From Nilaparvata lugens (Eukaryota; Arthropoda; Insecta; Hemiptera; Delphacidae), in contig NC_052515.1 in assembly GCF_014356525.2 (NCBI RefSeq), positions 21,904,365 to 21,968,364 on the forward strand: a DNA stretch of 64,000 nucleotides. Direction: 5' to 3'. The position numbers and the translations under genes were made by a program. Under the pieces are notes generated by a model. The model searched no databases. It was not told the DNA's origin and was given only the letters and a program-made list of their open reading frames with translations. Shown piece by piece: positions 1 to 13,900 of the stretch. The number at the start of each line of letters is the position of its first letter. Position 1 is the stretch's first letter.

Positions 1-1217
1 TGAAAAGAGAATAAAATTCTTCAAAGCCTGAGTTAGTTACTTTTTCAATTTTAAAACTACTATATTAGTAGTTTTTTCAACAAAAGTAATTTTGTACGAA
101 GTATTATATAGATTCTCATAAATGCTGATAGCAGGCTAAATCCGATCTGTGCGTAACTTACTTTGAAGTTGTCTTCAAATCCGGTGCACGTCTTCACAAA
201 GTGCACAATTGATATAGGCCTAAAGTTCAATCACTGAGCTCTCAATTTTCAAAGATTTTGGTTCGGTAGGTTTTCAGTTTTGCTTATGAGTGTTTGGATT
301 AATGGATGAGAATGAAGAAGAGAATGGCATCTGGAGAAGAAGAGAAAGAGAAAAAGAAAATTATGAAGAAGAAGATGCAGAAGTAGATAATGAAGAAGCA
401 GTAGAATGAAACTAGAGGAAGAAGTTGTAGAATGGAAACAATTCCATCTGACCTGGTCACATCTTGGTACTCTACCGTAAAAAATGATCTTGTTCCGACT
501 GCTTGACAGCAAAAATTGACGCAAATCACAGAGGTAATTCAGTGGTAACCTGGTCTGTAGGCCAGTGGGCTTTTTTCTAGTTGAGTTCATCCGCTGAAGA
601 CCATATCAGCTCTCCACTCTTCGACTGTCAATCAGAAGACTGACTGTCAACGCTCGTTTGGTTCCCTTGTGTAAGGGTGACCACTATAGATTCCGCCACG
701 AGTAACGAACGTTTTACATAATATCTTGAACAGCATTCCACTATCTTGAGGTGAAAAAGTAATAGATTTACCAGAAATAAGTTCTTAGAATAAAAAATTT
801 GACTTACATGTACGAAAAATAATATCGTTAAGATGATTCCCATTTTCACCCCATTAAATAATGTGAAGATTCTCACTCTATTATTTACGAATAAAGCAAT
901 TTTATTTCTACGACGAATTATATTGTAAAGATGGTGTTCATTTTGACGTAGACAAATAATTTGGGAGACCGCCCTCTCTGAAGTTGGCCTAATTTTCTAT
1001 ATTGAATAGTTGTTGTCGATCGATCGATCTGAACAGATCGCTTTATTCTGAAACAGATCAATGTTTCTCAATCTTCCGATTTGTGATTTTATTTTGGTGA
1101 AATTTTCAAGTATTTAGTGTTAAAACCAAACCTGGTAAGAGGAATGGCGAATGCCACCAGCGATATAGCAGAAAATCGCTCAGATCTATCGTGAATAGGT
1201 ACCCCAGAGAGTTGAGA

Positions 1218-1438
1218 CTATAGTGACGTCCACGTTATAATGACAGTATTTGATCAACTTTGGTTTTGCTATCCTTGTCTATCATTCGACAAAGCCGGTA
1301 GTACTATCCTTTTCTAGGTCCACAACGATGCCAAGTATGTTTTTGACAGTGTAGAAATATAATTAATTAATGCAGAGAATCGGCATCACTATTCTCATAT
1401 CTTTATCCACTGTCATTATAACGTGGACCTCACTATAG
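1218..1438. mobile_element. Foldback MITE, family A (copy 1)
   Basis: The ends form terminal inverted repeats of about 28 bp: 'ctatagtgacgtccacg' on the left and 'cgtggacctcactatag' on the right, continuing inward through 'ttataatgacag' and 'ctgtcattataa'. There is no coding capacity. A second, longer copy lies at 35259-35623 and a one-ended remnant at 4061-4125. The TA-containing ends suggest a Tc1/mariner-type non-autonomous element, which is inference. Confidence 0.75.
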
Positions 1439-3206
1439 CTTCAGAGAGCATCTGCATAATTTATATTCATGAATTCATATATTCATGAATTTGTTAGCTT
1501 GAAAATGTACACCACCTCAACAAAATTTTTTCTCACATAGGTAAGTCAAATTGCTTATTCTAATTGAAGGTATATTCAGGCTATCAATTTTTTTACTTTG
1601 AAATAGTGGAGTGATGGTCAATTGTAAAACGTCCTTTTCCCGGTGCGAGTTGCATAGAGTATAACTCTATAAGTGCATCCGACTTTGCACCAGTTTTTAA
1701 ATGGAATTTCTTTATAGTGATTTTGAGTCCATATAAAACTGTAAACTGAAGTACATACCTTATTCAACAATAATAATTGAACTACTGTACGTTGTATGCG
1801 AGGGGATAATCAACGATACAAGTGGTAATGATGCTGATCAAGATCTCTTAAATTTTTTTACCACACTATAATAAAAGATAAATGATTTATCATCTTAGGT
1901 GGGAAAGAGAAGAGGAATGGTAATATCACCGATTTTCCAGAAAGGGAGGCTCTTCTTTATTCCTCATTAGTATTTCTGAAAATCTTCATCCCCTAAGCAA
2001 AACGTTATGTAGCATACATAAAGAAGCGAACTTTGTTCTACTATTTGTTCAATTCATGTTAGTCAACAAAAGGTTTAATAGTTCAATAGGTCCAAATAAT
2101 ACAAATTCCTTACGAATTTGATATCAATTCCACCCCACTAAATATAAAACTTCGACTCTCTAGTTCTAAGAAGTGTTGCTATTCTCTACGCTAAGCTAAT
2201 CTAATTCTTCACTCTAATCTCATTGAGTAACAAATTTGAGCTCTCACTTTAAATATGCTTAACTAGCCACCCAAGGTAGAACTTGCTTAAAATTTAAAGG
2301 ACGCTAAATAATTCGTGGATTAATTTCATCGACAATATTGATGTAATAGGGGGGTTCTAATCAAACTTTCACAGTCTAAAAATTCTCAGGAATGAAACTT
2401 CTTCGCTAATCTGTCCTCACTTTCTATAATGAACTTTCATTTTGAAAGGTTCATGTCTGAAACTTTTAAAAAGTTAAAAGGCGCTGGAAAACGTTTTAAG
2501 AAGTGGAAGCCCGACCTAATGAAAGCATCTAATGAAGCGTCGCATCAGGCTCAAGATCTTTGAAGTGTTCTTCAATGTCTAGCTCCCCAGACGATTCAAG
2601 GAGCTCTTATCAGAATTCTCCCTTGAAGAAAGAAGGAATAGTTCTTTATTGATTAATGGTTCCTTTAAAAGAGTGGGCTGAGCTGAAAAGAGCAGAGAGT
2701 GTGAGGTATCGGCAAGAAAAACTCAAAACTAGATTTTGTTCCTGAGTTGAATATTCTGAACTTATTGAATTTCTCTCCTGAAATTCAAAAGAGTTTATCT
2801 GATTACAAGACTCAGTTTCTAAGTGTTTAATATTCTAAGCTTACTGATTTTCTATCGAATTCTTTTTCAAATTCTTGTTATTTTCAATAATGCCAGTTCA
2901 CTCAATGATAGCCACTGTTTTTGTAATTTTTAATGTTCATTTTGAATATTGTTATTTTATCTCAGCGTGGTTTTGTAATATTCGTGCTTTCATTAATATT
3001 GTTCTGTTGGTCAATAATGTATTATGCATCTGATTAGGATAGGAACTCCTATTTGTATGAGCACTTGCTGGGTTTCCTTGATGGAATTCAAAACGGTTCA
3101 GCTGGCTATGGCTCTAATTATTGTGAAATGGGATGAAATGAAAGCATCTTCAGTTGGCGGAGTTAGGACTTTTTAGTCCTCTCTACCACTCAACCTTCAA
3201 TTGTGA

Positions 3207-3458
3207 CACTTTCCAAAGAAAATGGTTTGGAAAGCAGCTGAAAATTCTTGTGCAATGTTGTTCATCCAAACAAAAAATATCCTGATTTGCTATAATTATT
3301 TTAGTTATAACTTTTTGAATGACACCCTGAAACAACTGATTTTTTCGTGGTCTTTCGGAGATATTATATGAACAAACTTGTTTTTTATAGTGTGGATGAA
3401 CAACAATGCTCAAGAACTTTTAGCTGCCTTCCAAACTATTTTATTTGGAAATGTATCA
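3207..3458. repeat. Diverged inverted repeat (foldback)
   Basis: Arms of about 65 bp (roughly 3207-3275 and 3390-3458) are inverted copies at around 80 percent identity, for example 'atgttgttcatcc' against 'ggatgaacaacaat'. Because of the symmetry, short open frames on both strands encode similar peptides. I treat this as an old foldback element, not a gene. Confidence 0.6.
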
Positions 3459-3817
3459 CTATAATCATGAAAGTTACAAGGGATACACATGAGTCACAAT
3501 TTCGGTCTTTATTGGGTACAAAGTGTCACAATTTCGAAGCTTGGTGAATGTATCCCTAATTCTAGAGAGAAGTACGCGCACTGTTAGTTACGTTGGTAGA
3601 CTACTGTTAATCAGTTGATTATGAGGCATTCCAATTACACATTCATGAAACTTAAAAATTTGTTCTTTGCAAGTTCATGTTTGAGAGAGAAAATACAAAA
3701 GGATCAATATGTCATAAAAATGGTGAAGTACCTAATGAAATATATCTGAGACATTGACAATGAATGTGAGCTCAGACTAATCAAAGGTTACTTACTTCGG
3801 ATATTCGTCGTAACTCT

Positions 3818-3958
3818 GAGGCCCGGTTGCACAACAGTCGGTTGAATTTTAATGGAGATCAATTCACGAGAACCAATCAGAGAAACCGTCTTATCAAAAA
3901 GGCCTTCTCTGATTGGTTCACGTAAAATTTAACCGGCTTTTGTGCAACCGGGGCCTGA
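3818..3958. mobile_element. Foldback MITE, family B 'GGTTGCACAA' (copy 1)
   Basis: This is a near-palindromic element. Its left end 'cccggttgcacaa' pairs with its right end 'ttgtgcaaccgggg', and interior segments pair as well ('aaccaatcagagaa' with 'ttctctgattggtt'). Two more copies are at 5714-5828 and 46720-46870. It has no coding capacity. Confidence 0.8.
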
Positions 3959-4060
3959 AAATCGAGATCATTAGTTTCACAGATACTGAGTTTGAATCTA
4001 TTAGGTAAAGTATTTTACCTCTAATTTTTATAGAATCACAATTCACTTATCATTATAACC

Positions 4061-4125
4061 TCAATAGTGAGGTTCACGCTATTATGACAAAGGAGAAAAT
4101 ATATAGGGGAACAGCGTTGCCAATT
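4061..4125. mobile_element. Partial MITE, family A
   Basis: The sequence 'atagtgaggttcacgctatt' and the following stretch ('ataggggaacagcgttgcc') match, inverted, the right end and adjoining interior of the copy at 35259-35623. The opposite terminus is not recognisable, so this is a remnant. Confidence 0.5.
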
Positions 4126-5713
4126 CTCTGTCTTGCTAAGACCTTTAATAGAATATAGCTGATACTGGTATATCTGATGGAATATCAACTGTTTATTCTT
4201 GATGAAAATGATAATATATATTTTATTCGTCAAGAAAATAAATATTTGTTGATGATTTAAAAATTAATTTCCATGATTGAGATTGAAAATGAAGAAACAT
4301 TCCATATTTAGATGAATATTATATTGAATATTTAATCTAAATTTTGTAACAGTATTCAGACATCCAAATTACAGTAGAGTAACGTGATAATTTCAGAAAC
4401 ATCGAGCTTATTTCAAAATACGAGGATGAACAGAGATAACGTGAGAGGAATATCAGCTAAAAGAATAGAATTGCATAGCAACTGAAGGACTCAAAATCGA
4501 TAAAATGAGTCATCATCCTATGACACTGGTGGACATACCCAGCAACCAAAAACCACCCCTATAACCGACGAGTTGCATAAGGAAGGTATAACACTTCTCA
4601 AGAAGAAATGATTACCTTGAAGAGATAGTTGTTGAAGAATTAATATTAGAATCTTTTTCATTTGAATAATTCAGACGATTCATGATAGAAAAATATATTT
4701 TTTGTTTCAAAATTATCGTAAAATTCAAACAGACAATTCTTTAGTATCTTCAATTCTAGAAGCTTGTTCATTCTATTTATCATACTCCTCATATTGATTC
4801 TTTGATTTTGTCTGAACATATACTTGAGTGAAATCTACTTATTCTGAAAAGTAGAAAACGTTTTGGAAGAATGTTTCTTTTTCTTTCTTTCAAATCGTAT
4901 TAATATTGTCACCTGATCCAATCGTCTTGAAGCAATCGTGGGAGAGTTGAACGTTGGACTAAGCTCCAAAAGTGTCCAAGCATGTTATTGGCTGACGTTG
5001 GAATCGGCATTTACCAATAGAATTGAAGAGGATCATTCTGTGAATAGACTTCTTATTGCCTGTATTAAATAAGAAACACTCTTCGAGGATTGCCTTGTAG
5101 TCTATATTTGTGCCATAGAGATGGAGTTTAGTGAACTCAGATGGAAATTACCAATATTAAGAATATTAGAAGATGAAGTCTTTTCTCATTCTGAATTCTA
5201 AAAAAAACGTACCAACAAAAGAGTATTAATCACGATCTGCTTTTAAAATGCTATTAGTTTTTAATCTTGATTGCATATCAGTGCTTATGTTTTCCTCATC
5301 CATTTAACCTTGGATACAAGTTGAACTTACGACTTGGTTTATTAGCTCGTGTTCATAAACTTTGAATTATTGATAGAATAGATGTCACGTTATCATTAAA
5401 TTTTGTGACTGCATTGAATTACTCTTAAGCAGTTGATGTGTATTTTATCAGCCATGCTTGCACTCACTAATAAAAATCAACGAGAAACTTCAAATGATAC
5501 TTAAATCTTATAACCGAAGATTTTATCAGTAACTTTCGTGTCAAGTAAGGTTTTCAATCCTAAAAACTCCAATAAGGAAAACAATAATTTAATATTTGTG
5601 TGGCTCAGTTTCTTAAAATAAATCTAATTAGAAATCGCCGTTTATGACTGGTTTGAAGTTGCAGCCAAGAAGAATAAAATAATAATTTTACAACGTGGGT
5701 CCTTCTTAGCCTA

Positions 5714-5828
5714 AGGTCCGGTTGCACAAAAGCCGGTTAAATTTTAATCGTGGTTAATTTCACGAGAACCAATCAGAGAAGGCTTTTCGCGATTAAAACT
5801 TAACCGGCTTTAGTGCAACCGGCACTAA
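5714..5828. mobile_element. Foldback MITE, family B (copy 2)
   Basis: The ends 'ggtccggttgcacaaaagcc' and 'ggctttagtgcaaccgg' are inverted copies, and the centre 'accaatcagagaagg' is shared with the copy at 3818-3958. It is shorter than copy 1 (about 115 bp) and has no coding capacity. Confidence 0.8.
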
Positions 5829-7814
5829 GTCTTGTTCTTACCGACGCGGGGAGAGTCTGGGACACGGGAGCTAAACAATTTCAAAGCCTTTTTACTGGCT
5901 TCCTGAACAATATTAATATTGATTGATTTCGATTGTTGAGAATATTGAGATAATTCAATGATGTGCTAGCAAAATAATAGTAAAATTTATTGCATTTTAT
6001 GGATAGATAGTATCAGCATTGAAATAACGATAAGATGGACTTACAAAATTTTTGAAAATTGAGAATTATTTTGGTGATTCAGATAGTCTACCCTACCGAT
6101 AATAAAATGATTTATTATCATGAGGGTTGGTTAGATAGAAGTGTTATTTCAGATAGTCTACCGATGTTAGAAAATAATTATTGTTTGTGATGGCGAGGGG
6201 GGTTGATTGAATGGAAGACCAGCGTTATCTTTCTGAGAAGAGCCCTTCGTGTGAAATAAAACTGGAGGACTGCGCTGCGTATCATATGATACGCCTAAAA
6301 TCATGCTAGGCAGCATGCCGTATCAAGTTGGTAGAGTTGTCTTCCAATAATTTAAATTATATAAAGCATGTTTTGGACAATGTATCTGTCCCCAATGTTT
6401 CTACACAGGAAACCAAAGAGGAAGTCAAAGAGGAGACTGGATTGAATGAGAATGGGGCGGAATAGAATTTACTTTTAATTCACATAATTATAAATAAAAA
6501 AACCCTACACATTCAGATTGAATTTGTCACTATAAAAGCGAATAATACACTTATCTGTGAATCGCAAGATTTTCTCCTAACTTCAAATTTATAGACGACT
6601 ATCAATAAATTTAAAACGTGGATTCACAACGACAACCCTTCTATTTGAATTACTCACATTCAGCAATCTAGCAATTGCTGCTATCTAGTGCCAGAGTTTA
6701 CAAATCGATACAATACAGACTGTCTACCAATCAGGAGCGAGTAGGCGGAGTTGAAAATCTTACCCAACATGTGCTGCCATCTACTGGCAGAATTCCGAGT
6801 TGGATTACAAACTGTTGCCCAATCAGGACAAGAGTTGAGGTTGAAGTTCAGTTGTCCAGAAATTCCAACTCAGCTATTTTACATTCTCTCGACATCATGT
6901 CGACCAATCAGGAGAGAGTAGGAGGAGTCAAAGGTGAATTTTATCTATAGATGTACCGTATAATAGTATACAGTGTGGTATACAACCAGAGAGTATAATA
7001 TTACATTTAATACTCTCTGGTAATAACCAGTCCAGGGAAAACTTATACGTTTGAATTGTTTTATTCTATGACGAGTCTTATTGATGTCTATTGCCAGCTT
7101 GTATTGATTGGCTTATTGTCAGATTTGAATACTTACTTTCCTTGATTGTCACATTGTCAAAAGATAAATTAAAATGAATATATCATTCTCAATTAAAACA
7201 CATTAACAAACAATATAAAACAATATGTTTTATTCATATATTCCTATTGAATTATCTATACGGTGATAATTTCTATATCAATTAAAAATATTTCAATTTC
7301 TATATTAATTAAAAATCTTTATTATTTATTCTCTGTAATAGTAATGTTGAAATCATCATGATCAATGAATGCTGATGATAATCCAGGTGTTAATATAAAG
7401 GAGAAGTAGAAAAAAGGGAAGATTTGGATTTTTATTTTCGAATCTTAAAGTGATCATATTCGAGCACCGAGAGTTAAATCTCAAACTCTCAATCTCAATT
7501 GCACACAAAATCTTGCACCGCCGATATTTGGTTGACTGGATGCTCAAGTCGTCACTGATTCCATGCAAATTATAGTAGCCTACTGAATTTGTATTTTATT
7601 TTGGTATTAAGTATGATTACTAAAATAAGTATTACTATGATTCCACCCCATTCAGGATTCATGTTTCCAGTCTCAAGCATGTGATACTACGGACTACCGT
7701 ATCTCTCTTGATATTTCAGTCTCTCTTGTGAATACTAACCGTATCACTAACTCTTCCTTGCGTATCAAATAGGTAGTTACGTATCAAAACCGATTCCTTT
7801 CCGTAGCTGCTTGG

Positions 7815-7883
7815 TCATTTCAGCCGGCGAAGTGGACAGAAACTGAATTTCAAGATCAGTTGCGATCACGTTGTTGCATTGAG
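7815..7883 (+). promoter_or_regulatory. Possible initiator-type promoter and leader of the alpha-mannosidase gene
   Basis: Two matches to the arthropod initiator consensus TCAKTY lie just upstream of the first coding exon: TCATTT at 7815-7820 and TCAGTT at 7856-7861. No convincing TATA box stands at the expected distance, and I see no good downstream promoter element. Placement rests only on these short motifs and on proximity to the start codon at 7884, so the exact start site is unproven. Confidence 0.3.
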
Positions 7884-7976
7884 ATGTTGGTGGTCAGTGC
7901 TCTAGTTTGTCTGTTAGTTTTTGACTTTAACTTTTCGAAAAAGCTTGTTTCGGCCCAGGATGACTGCGGTTATGTT
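7884..7976 (+). CDS. Alpha-mannosidase exon 1: signal peptide and CGY motif
   Basis: Starts at ATG 7884 and encodes 31 residues. A hydrophobic N-terminus ([12 protein letters not shown]) looks like a cleavable signal peptide, and the exon ends in DDCGYV. The donor is GTT|GTAAGT, phase 0. Joined to exon 2, which begins GCHP, it gives the CGYxxC pattern typical of the lysosomal alpha-mannosidase N-terminus; this pins the exon although it lies 28.9 kb from exon 2. I chose this ATG because it places the hydrophobic segment at the extreme N-terminus and no upstream in-frame ATG is close. Confidence 0.82.
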
Positions 7977-10900
7977 GTAAGTACATTTTACCTACGTAAA
8001 AAGTCATTAAAAAACTTCAACAAATTTTTTGTCTGATATGCGTTCTCAACCCCTAAAATTCGATCGATCTCTAATGAGATTTGTTTGTGCAATAAGTTTT
8101 AATTTGATTAGGAGAAGGTGTTGCTGTTATGTTATCAGTATTATGCATCCCTGTTGACTTGTAAATCCTGTCAGTCCCACATAGCAATCCAATTATTGGT
8201 GCAGAAAAATGTCATAGGATGATAATAGTGTGAATTTTAAGATCAATTCTCGATGTTACTCATGAAGTCCACATCGAAACTCTTCGTTTTAAATTTAAAA
8301 TCAAATACAAATTGAGATAAGGGATTTAAGGTACGATGAGAGAAGGGATTTTTCGCGCAGTCATTCTTAAAGGGTTGGGAAATGGAGGCAAGAATTTAGA
8401 ATTAATGAAATTTCAATGTTTTTGGAAAATTTAAGTGGCTCATTTCATCGCAATTTATTTCTCATCAAGCTATTATGATTTTATTTGATTTTGTAACTTC
8501 TTTATTGTCCCATAAGTTTACATACATTAAAAATTTTCAAATTAATTGAATTATCCTTCTGAAACAATAAAGCCCAGAGGTATATTACCTGTTTGGGAAG
8601 CTAAATATTTATTTGAATCTGTTGATCATCTGTTGAAAGAGTACACAGAGGTTCAATGAGGCTGGATGACTTCCTGGTAGCTACGCCAGATGCAGTGACA
8701 TATTTAAATTGACTTGTTATATGTATATACATTTTAAAAATCCCCTTTTTTGGTGTTCCACTTTTTTCAAACTTGTGACTAAGATGACTTCATTGTTGAT
8801 AAGTGTAACTTGTGTTAGATAACATAAAGATTTGTGTCGTAGCGACATACGCTAATTAAATAACAGAGGTTCAATAAAATGGTATAGTAGGAATTCAACA
8901 TGATCACCCATCTTTGATCTGATTTATTATGAAATCTTCAAGATACATATTTCTATCTCTATCTGATAAATATAATAATCAGGAATTTAGAAACATCGCA
9001 ACTAAAATAAAAAATATTTTTTCTTCCCTTAAGATTCTATTACACAAATCTTGAATGCATAAAGCAACTGAAATTTGAAATAACTAAGTTTCTCTTCCCT
9101 CAAAAATGTATTACGTGAATCAGTAGATGAATGAATAAAAATGAATTGTTATTCTTCCTCAGCAGAGATTGAATGAATTAGCTAATGTAAAATGACCACA
9201 GAAACAAAAATCATGGCTATCCTTTGGTAATGCTCTCATTGTTGTGAACGTTGCAACACAAAATTAATATTCCACCCAAAACATCTTCTCAATTCCAATT
9301 GGCAAGATTGTATCAAATCGTAATTTATTTGAAGGCTGTTGAACCTTGCAGCTTTTTTTACTTCGATTTTGTTTGATTATGTGAATGGATGTGGGTCAGG
9401 GTGAAGTCTCTTCCATCAGATGCTCTATCCTCGTATCTCCTACAAGTATTATTCAATTTTCTAATAATAAAAATTCCAACAACGGTTTGAATGTTCTAAA
9501 ATCCTTGATTGTAATAATTATTGTACGAAAATCTTAGTGGTCAGGAGAGCTGCATAACTTTCGTTTATCATCACTGCTCTGTGTCAGAGGCCCTGAAAAC
9601 TATACACAACTCCTCAGCCTGACCCTGCAACTCTTCAGCTGCGACCTGAAAACTCTGACACAAGTGCTCTGTGTATGTTTTCGTTTCCCTTCCTACATAT
9701 CGTGAGATCCAATTTTAAGTGTTGTATTAACTTGCATTTTTTGAATGAAGCATTCATTTGATTGAATTGGTATGGCATTCATTTAATTTTTGAGGAATGC
9801 TAACAGTGTAAAGTGGATATCACTGTAGTACTTATTGGTGTCTCCCCTGGTTCTACTTTGGTACTCACGCTGTAGTCGTAGACTATTATAATAGTCTACG
9901 TATACTATTCTCTAGGAGAAAATTATTCAATATTCAAGTGTGGTTGAGAAATGAAATTGAGGATACATGCATGTGAATATGAATACAGTCTTTTTCCCTT
10001 GAGGGATACTCTTGAATATAAATAACAATAGAATCCAAGTACTTTTTTAAAATGAGTTGATAATATTTATTTAATTATTTGTTACATTAAACAACACACA
10101 TTTCGAATACATGATTAGAAAAGGATCAACAGGCCTAGCTCAAAACTAAAAATGGCATCATATAGCCGAAACATGTTGTGAGTATACCATTTTGAAAAGG
10201 GTACTTAGATTTCTATTTTTATTTACATGAATACGGTCATATGGATGAATATGATGAGAGGTGGAAAGAAACGAAATTTGAAGGAGTCAGGATGAGGAAA
10301 AAAGGCAATGAAATGCGAAGGGGAGAATGAGAAGCAGCTGTCGAGTTAAAAAAGAAAGATTTTATCGAAAGTGAGATAACAAATCAAAATCTTTCTAAAA
10401 CAATTTTTTAATATGATGAGACTGAACATTGGTGAATCCTGAAGAACGATTTACGAAACGCATGATTGTTGTATAGAGTATTGTTAGGTTTTCTATAGCT
10501 AGACCTTTTTTCTAGGAAGACGATTTCAGGGTTCCCACTGGTTCCAGACATCCTTTCAAACTTTTTTTGCAGTATTCGTTGAGCGCGGGGGTGTAGAGAC
10601 CTAAACACCTTTCTATCCATCCTTTTCTGAAGACTTCTCTCCCTGGAGGTCTAGTTCCAGGAAGCTTATGCTACTTTTCCAAACGTTGAATGGTTCTCGC
10701 GCTGGTATAATGAGCTGGAATTATTATAAACGGAGTTCTCAGCTTTTTGAGTCTCTAACCACATTTTAAAATGTCAACCCCTCACAGTTTTCGACAGAAC
10801 TTTGAATAAACTACTTTCGACATAAACTGTGCGATTAAAATGGTCCATTTATTCATACATTCGAATATCTTTTCTAGAATCATAAATCTATGATTGAAGT

Positions 10901-13900
10901 ACAATCCCCTACTTGAGAAGTACGAACTTCAATTGGAGTTCAACTTGAAAACTCTCATCAGATTTTTAAAAATACAGTATTGCAGTAAAAAGTAAATTCG
11001 TATGGCTTTTGTTGGTGGGGAGTCCCTTGCGAGAAGGTCCCACCGCCTGAATATATAATTTAAGCCGTCAATGGGCCTTACGACTGCCATACTTCAGCCG
11101 GGACCGACAATTAACGTGCCCATCCGATAACACGGGAGTGATCTGGTTGAAAAACTTTTGGTATTGAGAGGGTTTGAGAACCCGGGATCTCTATGCTGCT
11201 ACGCAGGCACTTTATCCACTAGACCACGGATCACTCCATAGTATTGCAGTGCAGAAAACACATAGACATAAATTAATAATCTCACTAGATTCATTAAATA
11301 AAACAGCTTGAAATGGAGTCGTACAATTTGAATCAGTTAGCCAACAAATAATGACAAAAAAATAAACTTACTAAAAGGATGTAGATTAATGTAAGCTATT
11401 TGTAAAAAAATGTCAATTATTTCATTATAATTATATCGGTAACAACGTATTTTCGTTCCTCTTTTTATAGAAAAAGTTTTCATAATTCTATGATCTGAGT
11501 GGGATTCAACATGTTGGGGAGTCCGAACCCACAAGATGACAAATTATCCATCGATAACTTAATAATAAGTTACTTAACATACTTTTATTCCTTAATATAA
11601 CCACTTTTAGTTTTGATTCATGTTATAATATATATATTTTTTTTAATCACATCACTACTGGCGAACAAGTTTTCAGAAAACAGAAATTAAACTTTCTCAG
11701 AAGTTGAAAGACACTCTGTATTTATTGTACAATATGCACCGTTGACGCAGAGTGGATAGAATATACTCCAGGATGGGAGTATATTCGTTTGTCTCTGGTT
11801 GAAGATACGCAGAACGTAATCTAGTGGAAGATTTCATATTGACAACCTTCTATTTGAGCTTGTAGAACAGGTGTCCCATAACTGTGCCTATTTTCCATAA
11901 TAATCGATGTTAAAATGCAAATCGATTGGTGCAAGTACTTTTTAAGTTGTTGGCCTACAAAAGTTAACGTGCAAGGTGGAACAGGGCGGCAGTTATTTCC
12001 GGACCTGTTAGCCATTATCGGTGTTCAAATTCATTCATTAAAAATGACTGAAGAGATCTTTGACCTGGCTGCGATATTCAACGTTTCTTCCGTTCGTTGG
12101 TCTTTGTAGGGAATTCAAGCATCTTTTCCTGCTAATGCACTCTTTTTCGAGATTAAATCCTTGCAAAAAGTTATGAAAGCCTCTGTCAAAACTTGAAATA
12201 ACAAGAATAGACTTAGAGGATTGAAGTTTGTCTTTTTAGAAGCTGTCTTTCCATTATTTATTCAAATTTAACAAAATTAATTTTTGGAACCAATATTCAG
12301 AGTCGTATTTTCCTTAACAATTTCTCATGCTTTGAAATTCACACTGCTTTTGTCACAGCTTTATAAGTTCTCCATAAGATAACGGAAATTTAAAGTAGTT
12401 TATAAATGATACTTTCCTTGAAAAATTTTCATCCATTGAAAAATTTTAACTGGTTAGAATCACAACTTCATCAATCCATTATGATTTGACTAGAATTTCA
12501 TGTAGTTCAATGTATAGTAATTGCAGTTCAATAATTCTTCTTTACTTCTCTGGAAATGTTTTGAAATAGCATAAACTGAGAATTTCCCATTTTCCGCTAT
12601 TAAACTTTGCATAATCCACCTTTCATTGGTGCTATCATGTTTGAATGAAAATACTTTTTAGAAGATATTTTCTCAACTATTCCTATTCCAATATTAATAT
12701 GTGACCATTTTCAAAGTAGACAATTTCACACATTAAACTGTGTAAAACTGTTGAAACTGTTAAAACTGTTAAATAGTTGAGATATTTTCTCAACTATTAC
12801 TATTCCAATATTAGTATGTGACCATTTTCAAAGTAGACAATTTCACACATTAAACTGTGTAAAACTGTTGAAACTGTTGAAACTATATAATTAGTAATAA
12901 TACAATTTATTTCCATTAATTTACAAATAAGCAATCTAATCATTTAAATGTACACAATATTCAAAAATACGATGTATGAGATTCACTACAAATATAAATA
13001 AATTGCATTTTTTTGGAAATCAACCTACTCAACTATGGGAAACCCATGTTCTAGAGCAGGTGTATTGGTTTCACTTACTTATTCATGATAATTATAGTGT
13101 TTACTCGTTTTTATTTTTCAATATAAATTTTTCTAATCTTTCTACATTTTCTACTAATTCAACCCCTATTTTTCCCAACATGAGAATATGCTTTGTGCGA
13201 GAGATTTGAAATACAGTATCATAAAAATGTGTACATTTCGAAAAATTTCAGATAATCAAATATCACTGACCTTTCTAATTGATCGAAAACAAACAGCCTG
13301 TTATCCGTCTTAAGCGGCAACCTTTGTTATTATTTCATTTTCCATCACAATTTTAAAGGTCACTAAGATCTAGGGAAAAAATCAAGACCCACTCACTCAT
13401 AACGTGATAGGGTCTATCTAATTAAATATTCTAATTAAATTAATGTGACAGTTTAAAAGATTCAACGTAATTGTTGTGAAGTTATGATACCGTATTTTGT
13501 CTGACGTTCTGTTGACTTTTAAATTTATTACAATGGATTTGATAACAATCAGCTGCGTTAAATGTCATAGTACATCTCATAACTGGGTTATTGACGATGC
13601 TTACTAGAACACAACATTTTTCGTAGGAATTTCAAAGTTCGAACTTTCGTATTAGATGGAGTTTAACCCTTGTAATAGGTTCGTGTTGGATTTTTTTGTC
13701 TTCTCTTATATCATTGTTTTGAGTGACGTTATTCATGAATTGAATTTGAAGTATTGGGGAATCAGTTCAACTCCAAAATCATCGAAGTAATAACTGTATT
13801 TTATACTACAAAACTTTCAAGTGAGGTTTTTCACATATAGCTCTGAATGAAGACTGTTGAAAAATTTTGAGTTATCAATATTTATTACTTTACAATAGTA

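Larger units (their letters stand above)
1..7770. other. Upstream intergenic DNA, no gene seen
   Basis: I find no protein-coding exon with splice sites, no rRNA and no tRNA here. Open frames are short and unlike known families. A purine-rich stretch (about 300-420) creates low-complexity frames on the other strand. The recognisable content is foldback MITEs listed separately (1218-1438, 3207-3458, 3818-3958, 4061-4125, 5714-5828). There is also a degenerate repeated motif around 6715-6935, containing 'ccaatcagga' and 'gagtagg', that reappears near 33650-33680. The rest is anonymous AT-rich sequence. Confidence 0.6.
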
